This document shows, piece by piece, positions 1 through 8,797 of a DNA stretch of 64,000 nt. Source of the DNA: Campylobacter sp. RM16187 (GTDB taxonomy: Bacteria; Campylobacterota; Campylobacteria; Campylobacterales; Campylobacteraceae); assembly GCF_025319965.1 (NCBI RefSeq), contig NZ_CP012549.1:1550001-1614000 (forward strand). Direction: 5' to 3'. Positions within the stretch are counted from its first letter, which is position 1. The number at the start of each line of letters is the position of its first letter. A program made the position numbers and the translations under genes. The notes below the pieces were generated by a model. That model searched no databases and was not told the origin of the DNA. It saw only the letters and a program-made list of their open reading frames with translations.

Positions 1-614
1 TCAGGTCGCCCCCAAGGTCCATAAACGGTAAAAAACCTAAGCCCGGTTGTCGGCAAACCAAAAAGATGACTATAAGTGTGAGCCATCATTTCGTTACTCT
101 TTTTACTAGCCGCATATAGGCTAATAGGATGCTCGGTGCTGTGATGCGTACTAAAAGGCATCTTTTCATTTAGCCCGTAAACCGAGCTCGAGCTTGCATA
201 TACGAAGTTTTTTAGCTCAAATTTACGTGCGCACTCAAGCAGATTTACAAAGCCTACAATATTGCTTTGCACGTAAGCGTGAGGGTTAATTAGCGAATAA
301 CGAACCCCTGCTTGAGCGGCTAAATTTACTACACAGTCAAATTTAAACTCGCTAAAAAGCCTTTCAAGCACGCTTAAATCAGCCAAATCAGCTTTGATAA
401 AGTGCAAATTCGGATATTTGCAAGAAGTTATCAGCTCATTTTCTTTGATATCTTGCCTGCTAAAGCCCGCAGTTTCAAGCCTTGCGTATTTTAAATTTAC
501 GTCGTAATAGTCGTTGATATTATCAAGCCCGACTACTTCATCGCCACGCTTTGCAAGTGCAAGTGAGAGGTGAAATCCGATAAATCCAGCCGTTCCAGTT
601 ACTAAAATTTTCAT
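1..614 (-). CDS. NAD-dependent UDP-sugar epimerase, UDP-glucuronate 4-epimerase-like (partial, C-terminus outside window)
   Basis: About 204 codons are visible and the frame runs off the left edge without a stop; family members are about 350 residues. It starts [11 protein letters not shown], the NAD-binding glycine motif of short-chain epimerases. It continues with a NDYYDVNLK segment, [11 protein letters not shown], a YASSSSVYG serine loop and the catalytic pair Y167-K171 (YAASK), and breaks off in VYGPWGRPD. This pattern is typical of UDP-glucuronate 4-epimerases feeding capsule or LPS synthesis. Two adjacent ATGs exist (617 and 614); 614 has the better spacing from AAAAGGA. It follows the exonuclease gene by about 50 bases on the same strand. 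The exact substrate is inferred. Confidence 0.85.
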   Translation of the reverse strand, partial: MKILVTGTAGFIGFHLSLALAKRGDEVVGLDNINDYYDVNLKYARLETAGFSRQDIKENELITSCKYPNLHFIKADLADLSVLERLFSEFKFDCVVNLAAQAGVRYSLINPHAYVQSNIVGFVNLLECARKFELKNFVYASSSSVYGLNEKMPFSTHHSTEHPISLYAASKKSNEMMAHTYSHLFGLPTTGLRFFTVYGPWGRP

Positions 615-665
615 CATTATTCCTTTTAATTCATACCGATTTTACTAAAATTTGGCAAACTAATT

Positions 666-1685
666 TCACTCATCATCAAGGTTAATTTCCGGCAATCTCT
701 CTTCAAATTTAGGTTGATTTTTAGCCTTCAAATTAATCTCGCTAGCCTTTTTTACCATACCGCCAAATCCGCTTTTAGCCAAATGATCCTCAAGCTCATC
801 AATGCCTATACGTTCTGACTCATTATCATCCTCTTCGTCTTCATCAAATTCTCTAGTCACTATCTCGTAATCAAGCTCACCCTTTAGCCTTGCAAGTTCC
901 ATTTCGATAGCCTCACAAAATACGGGCGTATAACCCATTTGTGAGCATTTTTGAATCAAAAATTCACTCATGTCGGCTAAAAAGCTAGCGTAATCGTCTT
1001 TTGTTAAATTTCCACGCAAAAGCTCATATTTTAAAAACAGCCAATATGTATTTAAAGTATCAGACTCGCAGTATTCATTGATCTTGGCTATCTCACCCGC
1101 AAAAAACAGCTGCATAACCTGATCGCCGTGAATATCGTATTTTCCGGGCAAATTTAGACTCGCGCAAAGAGTATCAAGCTTTAGCCCGCTAACGGCACGA
1201 AAATCACTAATATGATCAAGCAAATCAAGATGAAAGCGCCCATCATATCTGCTTCTATAATTTTCCCACTTATTTTTATTAAGCTCCTTGTTATCGCTTT
1301 CAAAATAGGCAGGGCAGCTTAGATTATAACGCATGGACCGCACCATAATCATCGGCAGATCAAAACCGCGTCCATTAAAACTAATTAATCGCGGATTATA
1401 CTCATTGATGAAATTTATAAATTTGGCCAAAATTTCCTGCTCATTTTCACCTTTCATTGTGCTAACGCGTAAAAATCTGCCAAATTCATCCGCCATTACC
1501 GCAGATATTGCGACTACTTTATGAAACATCACCGGTAAAAATTCGCTTCCGCTAGCCTCTTTTTGATCCCAAAATGCAGCTTTACAAACATCCAAATCAC
1601 TGCCTCTATATCCGTAAACTCTCCTTAAAAGCGCAGTATCAGGAACAGTTTCACAATCAAATACACAAATATAACTTTTAGACAC
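666..1685 (-). CDS. Predicted 3'-5' exonuclease, PolB exonuclease-like
   Basis: A 339-residue cytoplasmic protein with the three DEDD exonuclease motifs: Exo I FDCETVPD at the N-terminus, Exo II FNGRGFDLPM near residue 105, and Exo III YCESDTLNTY near residue 205. It resembles the stand-alone proofreading domain of family B DNA polymerases and has no polymerase domain. The C-terminal 80 residues are acidic and low-complexity. The start is GTG at 1685, supported by AAAGG six bases upstream. It is transcribed divergently from waaC. The role in DNA or RNA processing is unknown, and its place beside the LPS locus looks like conserved synteny, not shared function. Confidence 0.85.
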   Translation of the reverse strand: MSKSYICVFDCETVPDTALLRRVYGYRGSDLDVCKAAFWDQKEASGSEFLPVMFHKVVAISAVMADEFGRFLRVSTMKGENEQEILAKFINFINEYNPRLISFNGRGFDLPMIMVRSMRYNLSCPAYFESDNKELNKNKWENYRSRYDGRFHLDLLDHISDFRAVSGLKLDTLCASLNLPGKYDIHGDQVMQLFFAGEIAKINEYCESDTLNTYWLFLKYELLRGNLTKDDYASFLADMSEFLIQKCSQMGYTPVFCEAIEMELARLKGELDYEIVTREFDEDEEDDNESERIGIDELEDHLAKSGFGGMVKKASEINLKAKNQPKFEERLPEINLDDE

Positions 1686-1712
1686 TTCAAACCTTTTTTA
1701 GCCAAATATTTG

Positions 1713-1718
1713 TAAAAT
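1713..1718 (+). promoter_or_regulatory. Probable -10 box for the waaC operon
   Basis: TGTAAAAT lies in the short divergent gap between the exonuclease and waaC. A transcript from here would begin near 1725, downstream of the ATG at 1717 and upstream of the ATG at 1750. This is one reason to prefer 1750 as the waaC start. No clear -35 is visible, as is usual in Campylobacter. Confidence 0.35.
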
Positions 1719-1749
1719 GATACCAAAAATAGTGAAATTAAGCGAAAAA

Positions 1750-2748
1750 ATGAGCCAAGATTTAAAGAGCCAAAGCCTTAAAATAGCCATCATAAAACTC
1801 TCCGCGCTAGGCGATATCGTACATGCTAGTATAGTGCTCGAGTTTATCAAAAAAAATCTCGAATCAGCCGGCATAAACTATGATATTTCATGGATAGTAG
1901 ATGAAAAATTTGCCGAGATATTAGAAGGTCATGAGCTAATTTCAAATCTAATAAAAATTCCGCTAAAAGATAAAAAATTTCTAAGAACCTATAAAATTTT
2001 AAAAGATGCAGGAAAATTTCATATAGCCATAGACTTACAAGGACTTATCAAATCGGCGATAGTTGCGAAAATTTTAGATACGAAAATAATTTACGGATTT
2101 GATAAAAATAGCGTCAAAGAAAACCTCGCAAGCCTATTTTATACTCACAAATTCTCATGCGACTACAACGAAAACATTATAATTAGAAATTTAAGCCTAA
2201 CGGCTTTTGCGTTAGGATTTAAATTTGAAAGAGATGAAATTTTAAACAAAAAGCCATGCCTTATGGCTTATGAAAAAGCAGAAAAAAATGAGCCTAAACG
2301 CATACTTATAGCGCCTTTTGCAAGCGAAGAGAGTAAGTGCTATGATAAATTTAAAAGAGTTATCAAAATGCTTTCAAACTATAAAGTTCACGTATGCTTT
2401 GGTAACAAAAAAGAGTTTGACAAGCTAGAAGAGATCGTCAAATACACAAGTGCCGATGTTCTTGAAAAAATGTCCTTAAAAGAGCTTGTTAAGTTTATAA
2501 ATGGCTGCGATCTCGTCATAGGAAACGATAGCGGGATAACTCATATCGCTTGGGCTCAAAATATCCCGTCTATAACGCTATTTGGCAACCGCCCTAGCCA
2601 GCGCAATGCCTATATCACAAATAAAAACATAGTAATAGATGCATGCAAAAAAATAGATGCCAGAAAGATAGATAAAAATGACTTTTGCATCCGCGAAATA
2701 AAGCCTGAAATCATAGCTGAAGCAGCCGAGAGAATACTAAATGCGTGA
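1750..2748 (+). CDS. waaC: Lipopolysaccharide heptosyltransferase I
   Basis: A GT9-family enzyme that adds the first L,D-heptose from ADP-heptose to Kdo of the lipid A core, on the inner face of the inner membrane. The family N-terminus IAIIKLSALGDIVHAS is present. The C-terminal nucleotide-sugar site GNDSGITHIAWAQ with LFGNRP follows near residue 265. An upstream in-frame ATG at 1717 would add 11 residues, but it sits on a probable -10 box, so 1750 is preferred; neither start has a strong ribosome-binding site. It overlaps htrB by 8 bases. Its position at the edge of the LPS locus, with waaF at the other end of the glycosyltransferases, matches the campylobacter layout. Confidence 0.92.
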   Translation: MSQDLKSQSLKIAIIKLSALGDIVHASIVLEFIKKNLESAGINYDISWIVDEKFAEILEGHELISNLIKIPLKDKKFLRTYKILKDAGKFHIAIDLQGLIKSAIVAKILDTKIIYGFDKNSVKENLASLFYTHKFSCDYNENIIIRNLSLTAFALGFKFERDEILNKKPCLMAYEKAEKNEPKRILIAPFASEESKCYDKFKRVIKMLSNYKVHVCFGNKKEFDKLEEIVKYTSADVLEKMSLKELVKFINGCDLVIGNDSGITHIAWAQNIPSITLFGNRPSQRNAYITNKNIVIDACKKIDARKIDKNDFCIREIKPEIIAEAAERILNA

Positions 2749-3637
2749 TATTTTTTATCTTTTGATCTATTGGTTTTTTAAATTTTTGCTCTTTATACTA
2801 CCGGATTTTTTACTAAGCCTTTTTTTAAATTTGATCGCAAATTTGTTTTACAAATTCGATAAAAAGCACAATAAAACTATCATGGCAAATCTAAATTTCG
2901 CCTATGAAAACGAGCTTACAAACGAACAAAAAGAGCAGATAACAAAAAATGTATATAAAAATTACGCAAAATTTGCAGTTAATTTCATTAAAAATCAAAA
3001 CAGCACAAAAGAAAAGATATTAAAAAGAGTCAAATTTAAAAATCTTGAAATTTTTACAAACGCTTTAAAATCAGGTCGTGCCATTATAGTCCAAACCGCT
3101 CATTATGGCGAATGGGAGTTATTTAGTCTAGCTATGGCGGCAAAATTTGGACCGGTAAGCATAGTAGGAAGAGTCCTTGATAGTAGTGTGATGCAAAAAA
3201 TTCTAAAGGCTAACCGCACTCAATTTAATATAGAACTCATAGATAAATCAGGCGGTGCAAAACAGATTTTAAAGGCTATAAAAGAAAGAAGACTGCTTGG
3301 AATATTAGTCGATCAAAATACTGCTAAAAGCGATGGAATAGAAGTTAGCTTTTTTGGCAAAAGAGTTCTTCATACCCCATCGGTTAGTATATTTGCTCAA
3401 AAGAGCGATGCTATAATAATTCCGGCTTTTATAAGAATAAGCGATGAAGATAGCAAAATCAATGAAATTTGTTTTTTAGAACCTATTGATATTAGAAATT
3501 TTAGCAAAGACGAAGCGATTTTGAAGGCTACTCAAGCCCAAGCTGATGTTACAGAAAAATTTATTAGACAAAAACCGGATGAGTATTTTTGGTTTCATAA
3601 AAGATTTAAGCACTTCAATGAAGAAATTTACAGATGA
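2741..3637 (+). CDS. htrB: Lipid A biosynthesis lauroyl acyltransferase
   Basis: A 298-residue LpxL/HtrB-family late acyltransferase that transfers a secondary acyl chain to the Kdo-lipid A precursor at the inner membrane. It has a hydrophobic N-terminal segment (about residues 5-35). The catalytic HxxxxE motif appears as HYGEWE near residue 122, followed by GILVDQNTAKSDGI and a FFGKRVLHTPS segment. The length is normal for the family. It starts within waaC (8-base overlap) and its stop overlaps the next glycosyltransferase by 4 bases, so the four plus-strand genes are very likely one transcript. Confidence 0.92.
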   Translation: MRDIFYLLIYWFFKFLLFILPDFLLSLFLNLIANLFYKFDKKHNKTIMANLNFAYENELTNEQKEQITKNVYKNYAKFAVNFIKNQNSTKEKILKRVKFKNLEIFTNALKSGRAIIVQTAHYGEWELFSLAMAAKFGPVSIVGRVLDSSVMQKILKANRTQFNIELIDKSGGAKQILKAIKERRLLGILVDQNTAKSDGIEVSFFGKRVLHTPSVSIFAQKSDAIIIPAFIRISDEDSKINEICFLEPIDIRNFSKDEAILKATQAQADVTEKFIRQKPDEYFWFHKRFKHFNEEIYR

Positions 3638-4329
3638 TTAGCGTAGTAATTTTGACATTAAATAGTGAAAAATATCTAATAGAAGTGCTTGAAAGCGTAA
3701 GATTCGTGGACGAAGTTATAGTCCTAGATAGCGGCTCGACAGATAAAACGGAAGACATTTGCAAAGACTTTGAAAACGTAAAATTTTACTATCAAAAATG
3801 GCTTGGATTTGGCAAGCAAAAGCAAGCTGGAGTAAATTTGGCTACAAACGATTGGGTGTTTGTTCTTGATAGCGATGAGGTTATCTTAGAGCCTTTAAAA
3901 GAGGAAATTTTAGAAATTTTAAAAAAGCCTAAATTTGATGCTTATAGGGTGGCTAGGCTAAATTTCTTTTTTGGCAAAGAGCTTCGTTCCATGGGACTAT
4001 ATCCTGACTTTACGATAAGGCTTTTTAATAAAAACAGAGCAAATTTTGATGACAAAGAGGTTCATGAAAAAGTTGTTGTAAACGGCACTATCAGCGAGCT
4101 AAAAAATTACTTTAAGCACTACGCTTATGAGAGCATAGAGCAGTTTATCGCCAAACAAAATCGCTACTCTAGCCTAGGGGCTAAAAAAAACAAGCTCAAG
4201 GCGGTATTTAATCCCGCATGGACTTTTTTTAAACTCTTTGTTTTAAAAGGCGGGTTTTTAGATGGCTGGCGCGGATTTATCGTAGCCAAGCTATATTCGC
4301 AATACACATTTTGGAAATATATAAAATGA
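3634..4329 (+). CDS. Family 2 glycosyltransferase, LPS core (WaaE/KdtX-like)
   Basis: A 231-residue GT2 enzyme with the GT-A fold. The N-terminus is ISVVILTLNSEKYL, followed by VIVLDSGSTDKTEDI and the metal-binding FVLDSDE near residue 82. A conserved VHEKV segment lies near residue 146. The size and motifs fit the WaaE/KdtX group, which adds a beta-linked hexose (usually glucose) to inner-core heptose. C. jejuni LgtF is a longer, two-domain relative; only one domain is present here. It overlaps htrB and the next gene by 4 bases each. The transferred sugar cannot be read from sequence. Confidence 0.85.
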   Translation: MISVVILTLNSEKYLIEVLESVRFVDEVIVLDSGSTDKTEDICKDFENVKFYYQKWLGFGKQKQAGVNLATNDWVFVLDSDEVILEPLKEEILEILKKPKFDAYRVARLNFFFGKELRSMGLYPDFTIRLFNKNRANFDDKEVHEKVVVNGTISELKNYFKHYAYESIEQFIAKQNRYSSLGAKKNKLKAVFNPAWTFFKLFVLKGGFLDGWRGFIVAKLYSQYTFWKYIK

Positions 4330-5405
4330 AAAAAAATAAAAAATTTAAAATTTTAGTTATGAAATTTAGAAATATCGGCGACGTCTTGTTAACGACTCCG
4401 CTTATTGCCAACCTCAAGCATCACTTCCCTGAAGCGCAGATAGATTTTGCTCTAAATAAGGGTTGTGAGGCGATGATAGAGGCAAACCCGAACATAGATA
4501 ACGTCTATATTTACGATAGGGAGATAGTCAAAAACGAGGGATTTTTAAAAAAACTATGGCTCGAGCTAAAATTTATACACTCAATCAAGAAACAAAAATA
4601 CGATATCGCGGTGCAAACAACCACCGGAGATCGCGGAATAATAATAGCAAAATACGCAAAAGCTAAAAAAATCATAGGATTTGAGGGTAAAAACAAGACC
4701 ATAAATAAATTTATCACCCTTAAAGTGCCAAAAATAGCCTCAAAACATACGGTAGAGCGAAATTTGGATGTACTTAAGGTGCTTGATTTGGAGCCTGTAA
4801 GTAAAAAAGTTGAGATATTTTTCGATGAAAATTTAGTAGATAGTCTAAGTTTACCCGAAACTTTCGTTCATTTTCACCTTACCAGTCGTTGGATGTTTAA
4901 ATGCGTAAAAGATGAGATAATGGCCGAGCTTATTGATTTTTGCGAAAATGAACTGGGTGTAAAAGTAGCCTTAACTGCAGATAAAAACGAAGCCGAGATG
5001 AAAAAAATCGCTTCAGTTTTGGCTCTTTGCAAATCAACTCCACTAGATTTTGCAGGAAATTTGAGTCTAAAAGAGGTTGCCGCACTTAGTAAAAAATCGG
5101 CTCTTTTTGTGGGTGTAGATACTGCGATAATGCATATCGCCGCAGCAAATGACACTCCCATAATAGCATTTTTTGGTCCAAGCGGAGCCTTTGAATGGGG
5201 TCCTTGGGACAACGATTTAATGCAGTCAGAATACAAAGAGCGAAATGGAGTGCAAAGAATGGGAAAACACACGGTTTTTCAGCAAAACCTAGAGTGCGTG
5301 CCATGCGGTAAAGACGGCTGCGATGGAAGCAAGATAAGCGAGTGCTTGATGGATTTTGATTTAGAAGCCGTAAAAGAGGAGATAAAAAGAAAGCTAAATA
5401 TTTAG
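4326..5405 (+). CDS. waaQ: GT9 heptosyltransferase, WaaQ-like
   Basis: A 359-residue GT9 family member with ILVMKFRNIGDVLLTTPL at the N-terminus and GVDTAIMHIAAA plus FFGPSGAFEWGPW at the nucleotide-sugar site. The C-terminus carries a CVPCGKDGCDG cysteine cluster, common in WaaQ/WaaF-type heptosyltransferases. It probably adds a third heptose or similar residue to the inner core. The ATG at 4326 lies in an ATGA overlap with the previous stop; a TTG 15 bases upstream is less likely. Its stop overlaps the stop of the convergent deacetylase gene. The WaaQ assignment rests on similarity of motifs and context. Confidence 0.8.
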   Translation: MKKNKKFKILVMKFRNIGDVLLTTPLIANLKHHFPEAQIDFALNKGCEAMIEANPNIDNVYIYDREIVKNEGFLKKLWLELKFIHSIKKQKYDIAVQTTTGDRGIIIAKYAKAKKIIGFEGKNKTINKFITLKVPKIASKHTVERNLDVLKVLDLEPVSKKVEIFFDENLVDSLSLPETFVHFHLTSRWMFKCVKDEIMAELIDFCENELGVKVALTADKNEAEMKKIASVLALCKSTPLDFAGNLSLKEVAALSKKSALFVGVDTAIMHIAAANDTPIIAFFGPSGAFEWGPWDNDLMQSEYKERNGVQRMGKHTVFQQNLECVPCGKDGCDGSKISECLMDFDLEAVKEEIKRKLNI

Positions 5406-6172
5406 TCTTTAAATTTTGAATAAATTTTATGTATAGCTTCATTACCGTAGATAAGTAGGCTCTTTTTTAGCCACCATGCTCCTTTTTTGGCTGCAATTCT
5501 TCTTATCTCTTCAAGATTTCCGTCAGCTAAATTTACGCCGCGTTTAGTAGTATAAAATATCTCGTATCCAAGCTCTTTAGCTTCCTTTAGCCTAGTTTCA
5601 TCATATTCTCCTCTGGGCCAACACAGGTGTTTATCATCAAATCCCAAGCGTTTTTTTATGATGTTTTTACAAATTTGCAAATCCTCTTTAAATGGCAGAC
5701 TGCTAAAATAATCATCATTATGCGCATTCGTATGAGAATGAAAGCTAAATATATCGCTCATTTTCTCTATCTCATCCCAGTTTAAAAATAGTCCGCCAGG
5801 ATTTTCGGGAGCCATTTTCTTGGCCTCCTTGTGAGTAAGAGGTGTAAAATCTGCTCTATTTAATGCATTTTGCTCGCTAGCCTTCTCTATCCAAGATGTT
5901 ACAAGAAATATTGTAGCCTTTAATCCAAATTCTTTTAAAATAGGATAGGCATAATAAAAATTATCTCTCCAGCCATCATCAAAGGTTATAAATACGCTCT
6001 TTTTTGGCAATTTTAGCTCGCCTTTTTTATAAGCTAAAAATTCGCTAGGAGTAAGAGCTTTGTATCCGTTTTTGGACAAAAAGCTCATCTGCTCTTTAAA
6101 TTCGTTCACGCTACTTGTTATAAATCCACTATCTTTCAGGACATGATGATACATTAAAACAACTACGCTCAC
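5402..6172 (-). CDS. Polysaccharide deacetylase family protein
   Basis: A 256-residue NodB-homology (CE4) protein. It shows VVVLMYHHVL at the N-terminus, the metal and base motif FITFDDGWRDN near residue 80, and SFHSHTNAHND (the second metal-binding histidine motif) near residue 147. Such enzymes remove N-acetyl groups from sugar polymers or LPS sugars. Inside an LPS locus it may deacetylate an amino sugar of the core or O-chain. The start is GTG in a GTGA overlap with the upstream glycosyltransferase, with GGGAG eight bases before it. No convincing signal peptide is visible, so a cytoplasmic site of action is possible. Substrate is inferred. Confidence 0.85.
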   Translation of the reverse strand: MSVVVLMYHHVLKDSGFITSSVNEFKEQMSFLSKNGYKALTPSEFLAYKKGELKLPKKSVFITFDDGWRDNFYYAYPILKEFGLKATIFLVTSWIEKASEQNALNRADFTPLTHKEAKKMAPENPGGLFLNWDEIEKMSDIFSFHSHTNAHNDDYFSSLPFKEDLQICKNIIKKRLGFDDKHLCWPRGEYDETRLKEAKELGYEIFYTTKRGVNLADGNLEEIRRIAAKKGAWWLKKSLLIYGNEAIHKIYSKFKD

Positions 6173-7233
6173 TTCAAAAACTCCCTAATTTCATCCGCGA
6201 TACTCTCGTAATTTCGCTTGTTAATTAAAATTTCAAGCCCGTTTTTAGCCATATTACAAAGCTCATCTCTTGAAGTGACGCAAATTTTTTCAACCATACC
6301 GGCTATATTATTACCTATAAAAAACATAGTTTTATCGTCAAAAAGCTCTCTGCACTCGCCTACAGCAGAGCTAAAGCCAACAAGTCCGCAGCTATAATAG
6401 TCCATAACCTTAGTCGGAGAGCATAGATCATAAAGCCTATTTATGGGCACATAAAAGCAACCCACATCAAATTCTCTCATAATATTAAAAATCTCATCCT
6501 TACTTACCGCATGATGCAAGACAATCCTACTGTCTTTTGGCAAAATTGTCTTGGCATACTCATAATCTTTGGTATAAATTTCAAGCCTAAATTCACTTCT
6601 AGCCTTACAAAATTCATTAAAAAAATCATCCATCTGCCTATTGATGTCAATCGCGCCTATATATATAAATTTTTTTACCCCGCTCTTTTGTAATGGCTTA
6701 GTTATATCCTTTGTATTGATGCCCAAAGGAAGTGCTAGAACAGATGTTTTTATATCATCAAAAAACTCTTTTTTCATTAAATTTGAAATAGGAAAAAATC
6801 CGTCACATTGGTTTATCAAATTTTTATATAAAATCAAATTTATCCTATATTTTACAAACTTAAACAATAAATTTTTGCCGCGAATTTTAGCCTCATGATA
6901 ACTTCTATAAAAGTGCGGGAAGCTAAGCTGAAAATAGAGTTTAAAGTCATATTTCTTTTTTAGTTTTACCGCATTTTTTAAAACATCTAAAAAATTTCTA
7001 ATGATTATAAAGTCTACGTTTTTAAGATCTAAAAAATGCTGATTTATAAGTTCTAGCGCTCTGCTTCTATCTTTTTTAAGTATGAAAATTTGATTTTCTT
7101 TGATTGTAAAACTATCGGTAAAATATACGCAGTAAATTTTAAAATATCGTTTTAAAAATCCGTTTATAACATTTTCTATAAAGCTATGATTAAATTTTTC
7201 ATCCTTATCGCTAATAAAAAGTAGAGTTTTCAT
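6169..7233 (-). CDS. Putative glycosyltransferase of the LPS locus (GT-B type)
   Basis: A 354-residue protein whose C-terminal half has the GT4/GT1-like arrangement: VKKFIYIGAIDINRQ opening a Rossmann domain, FDVGCFYVPINR, then SPTKVMDYYSCGLVGFSS and a GECRELF segment near the end. The N-terminal half is divergent and rich in lysine, phenylalanine and isoleucine. It overlaps the deacetylase by 4 bases and follows the acetyltransferase after 21 bases, so it belongs to the minus-strand LPS operon. Donor and acceptor are unknown. Confidence 0.72.
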   Translation of the reverse strand: MKTLLFISDKDEKFNHSFIENVINGFLKRYFKIYCVYFTDSFTIKENQIFILKKDRSRALELINQHFLDLKNVDFIIIRNFLDVLKNAVKLKKKYDFKLYFQLSFPHFYRSYHEAKIRGKNLLFKFVKYRINLILYKNLINQCDGFFPISNLMKKEFFDDIKTSVLALPLGINTKDITKPLQKSGVKKFIYIGAIDINRQMDDFFNEFCKARSEFRLEIYTKDYEYAKTILPKDSRIVLHHAVSKDEIFNIMREFDVGCFYVPINRLYDLCSPTKVMDYYSCGLVGFSSAVGECRELFDDKTMFFIGNNIAGMVEKICVTSRDELCNMAKNGLEILINKRNYESIADEIREFLK

Positions 7234-7254
7234 CTGATCTTGCCGTATAAATTT

Positions 7255-7749
7255 TTAATCATATTTTATATTTAGTTTCTTTACGACTTTATCGCCGATA
7301 TAAAGCGCATCTGACTCCACATCCTTTGACACCAACGATCTTGCTCCTATCACGCTATTTTCACCTATTGTAACTCCCATTAAAACAAGGCAATCACTAG
7401 CGATCCAAGCATTTTTTTTGATAATAACCGGCGCTTTAACGTGAATTCTTGGAAATTTCTTATAATCAAGCTGAGTAGAGTAAATCTTGGCAAAACTGGA
7501 AAGAGTTACAAAATCCTCCAATATTACCTTATCTCTACAATTTATAAAAACTCCCTCGTTTATTTTGACATTATTACCAATGATTAAATTTTTAGGATCG
7601 CCTAAAACCTTAAACCAGCCAAAAGCTTTTGATTTTTTACCTATACTAGCACCTAATATTTTAAGTTTTAAAAATTGAAGTTGATAAAAAAACATAGATA
7701 TTTTTTCATAATTTTTATATAGCACCCATAATCTCCTTGAGGCTTTCAT
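7255..7749 (-). CDS. Left-handed beta-helix (hexapeptide-repeat) acyltransferase
   Basis: A 164-residue hexapeptide-repeat protein resembling WcaF/LacA-type O-acetyltransferases. Repeats such as NLIIGNNVKINEGVFI, VILEDFVTLSSFAKIY and VLMGVTIGENSVIGARSLV run through the middle and C-terminus. It likely acetylates a sugar hydroxyl in LPS using acetyl-CoA. The start at 7749 is marked by an excellent AGGAGG eight bases upstream, although this places 35 bases of overlap with the upstream GT9 gene. Such a strong site in a large overlap suggests translation independent of the upstream gene. Acceptor unknown. Confidence 0.82.
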   Translation of the reverse strand: MKASRRLWVLYKNYEKISMFFYQLQFLKLKILGASIGKKSKAFGWFKVLGDPKNLIIGNNVKINEGVFINCRDKVILEDFVTLSSFAKIYSTQLDYKKFPRIHVKAPVIIKKNAWIASDCLVLMGVTIGENSVIGARSLVSKDVESDALYIGDKVVKKLNIKYD

Positions 7750-8797
7750 AAACCTCCTGTGCGGTTATTCTCTCCATCAAATAACCGTAGTCCTTATGCT
7801 TTGAATATGTATTGTCTACATCAAACTCCACTTTCAAAAACCTATGCAGATGAGTATCAAAATCTGGCATAAGACAACGAGGATCGGTAACTCCAAAAAG
7901 AGCTACAAAAGGCGTTTTTAATGCTGCGGCAACGTGAAGAGGACCTGTATCTGTAGTAATTAGAGCATCAAGCCTGCCTATAAGAGCAGCCGCCTCGCTT
8001 ATACTAAATTTACCTGCTAAATTCATTACTCTATCGCTATTTAAAAGCATTTCGAGTTCTTTTGTCATATCCCTTTCTTTAGGACTTCCTGTTAAAACTA
8101 TACGTATATTCTCATGTTTTAAAAGTAGTCCTGCTAGCTCTTGCCAGCGATTAATAAGCCATAGTTTAGATTTTACACTGGCTCCCATTTGAAAACCTAC
8201 TATTTTTTCGCCTTTTTTACGATTTAAAACTCTATCCACGTTCTCAAAGCCACTATCTTGTAAAAATAACTCCATACGAGTATCAAAGCTATTGATACCT
8301 ACAAATTTAAGCTGTTCTAGCCTATTTAGCACCACATATCTAGGTTCTCCGTAAGGAGTCGGCGGATTGGAGTGAAATTTATTAAAATCGTTTTTAAGAT
8401 TAGGAAGTTTAAAAATATATTTTGCTCCGCTTAAAACTGCAAGCGGAGTCGCTTGAGGTTCGTTTGAATGAAGCAAAAACGCTATATCTATCTGCTTTGT
8501 TTTTAAAATTTTTGCAACAGATAAGAAATTTTTCCATCGTCCATTAAATAGTACAATCTCGTCCAAAAATGGATTATTTTTAAATAGATCTGCATTAGAT
8601 GGATTTAGAATGGCTATTACTTTCACATTTGGAAAATTTTGTTTAAAGACCCTAAAAACCGGAGTGCTAAAAAGAGTATCGCCAATAGCTGTATTGCTAA
8701 AAAAACATACCGTTTTAAATGGCTCATCCACTAAAGCACTCTTCTTTATCCCTTTTTCGCTAAGTATAAATTTAATAATTCTCTCATAAATTTTCAT
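7715..8797 (-). CDS. GT9 heptosyltransferase-family glycosyltransferase
   Basis: A 360-residue GT9 protein: FFSNTAIGDTLFSTPVFRV near residue 31, GFQMGASVKSKLW opening the C-terminal domain, and TTDTGPLHVAAALKTPFVALFG as the nucleotide-sugar site. It overlaps the upstream GT4 gene by 14 bases and the downstream acetyltransferase by 35. It is one of five GT9 genes here besides the standard inner-core set, so it may act on an outer-core heptose or a heptose-containing branch. Specificity cannot be called from sequence. Confidence 0.82.
   Translation of the reverse strand: MKIYERIIKFILSEKGIKKSALVDEPFKTVCFFSNTAIGDTLFSTPVFRVFKQNFPNVKVIAILNPSNADLFKNNPFLDEIVLFNGRWKNFLSVAKILKTKQIDIAFLLHSNEPQATPLAVLSGAKYIFKLPNLKNDFNKFHSNPPTPYGEPRYVVLNRLEQLKFVGINSFDTRMELFLQDSGFENVDRVLNRKKGEKIVGFQMGASVKSKLWLINRWQELAGLLLKHENIRIVLTGSPKERDMTKELEMLLNSDRVMNLAGKFSISEAAALIGRLDALITTDTGPLHVAAALKTPFVALFGVTDPRCLMPDFDTHLHRFLKVEFDVDNTYSKHKDYGYLMERITAQEVYESLKEIMGAI

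Noticed and set aside
5086-5442. Minus-strand frame of 118 codons over the end of the waaQ-like gene
   Set aside because: It lies opposite the GT9 nucleotide-sugar site and would overlap the deacetylase gene; it is a shadow frame.
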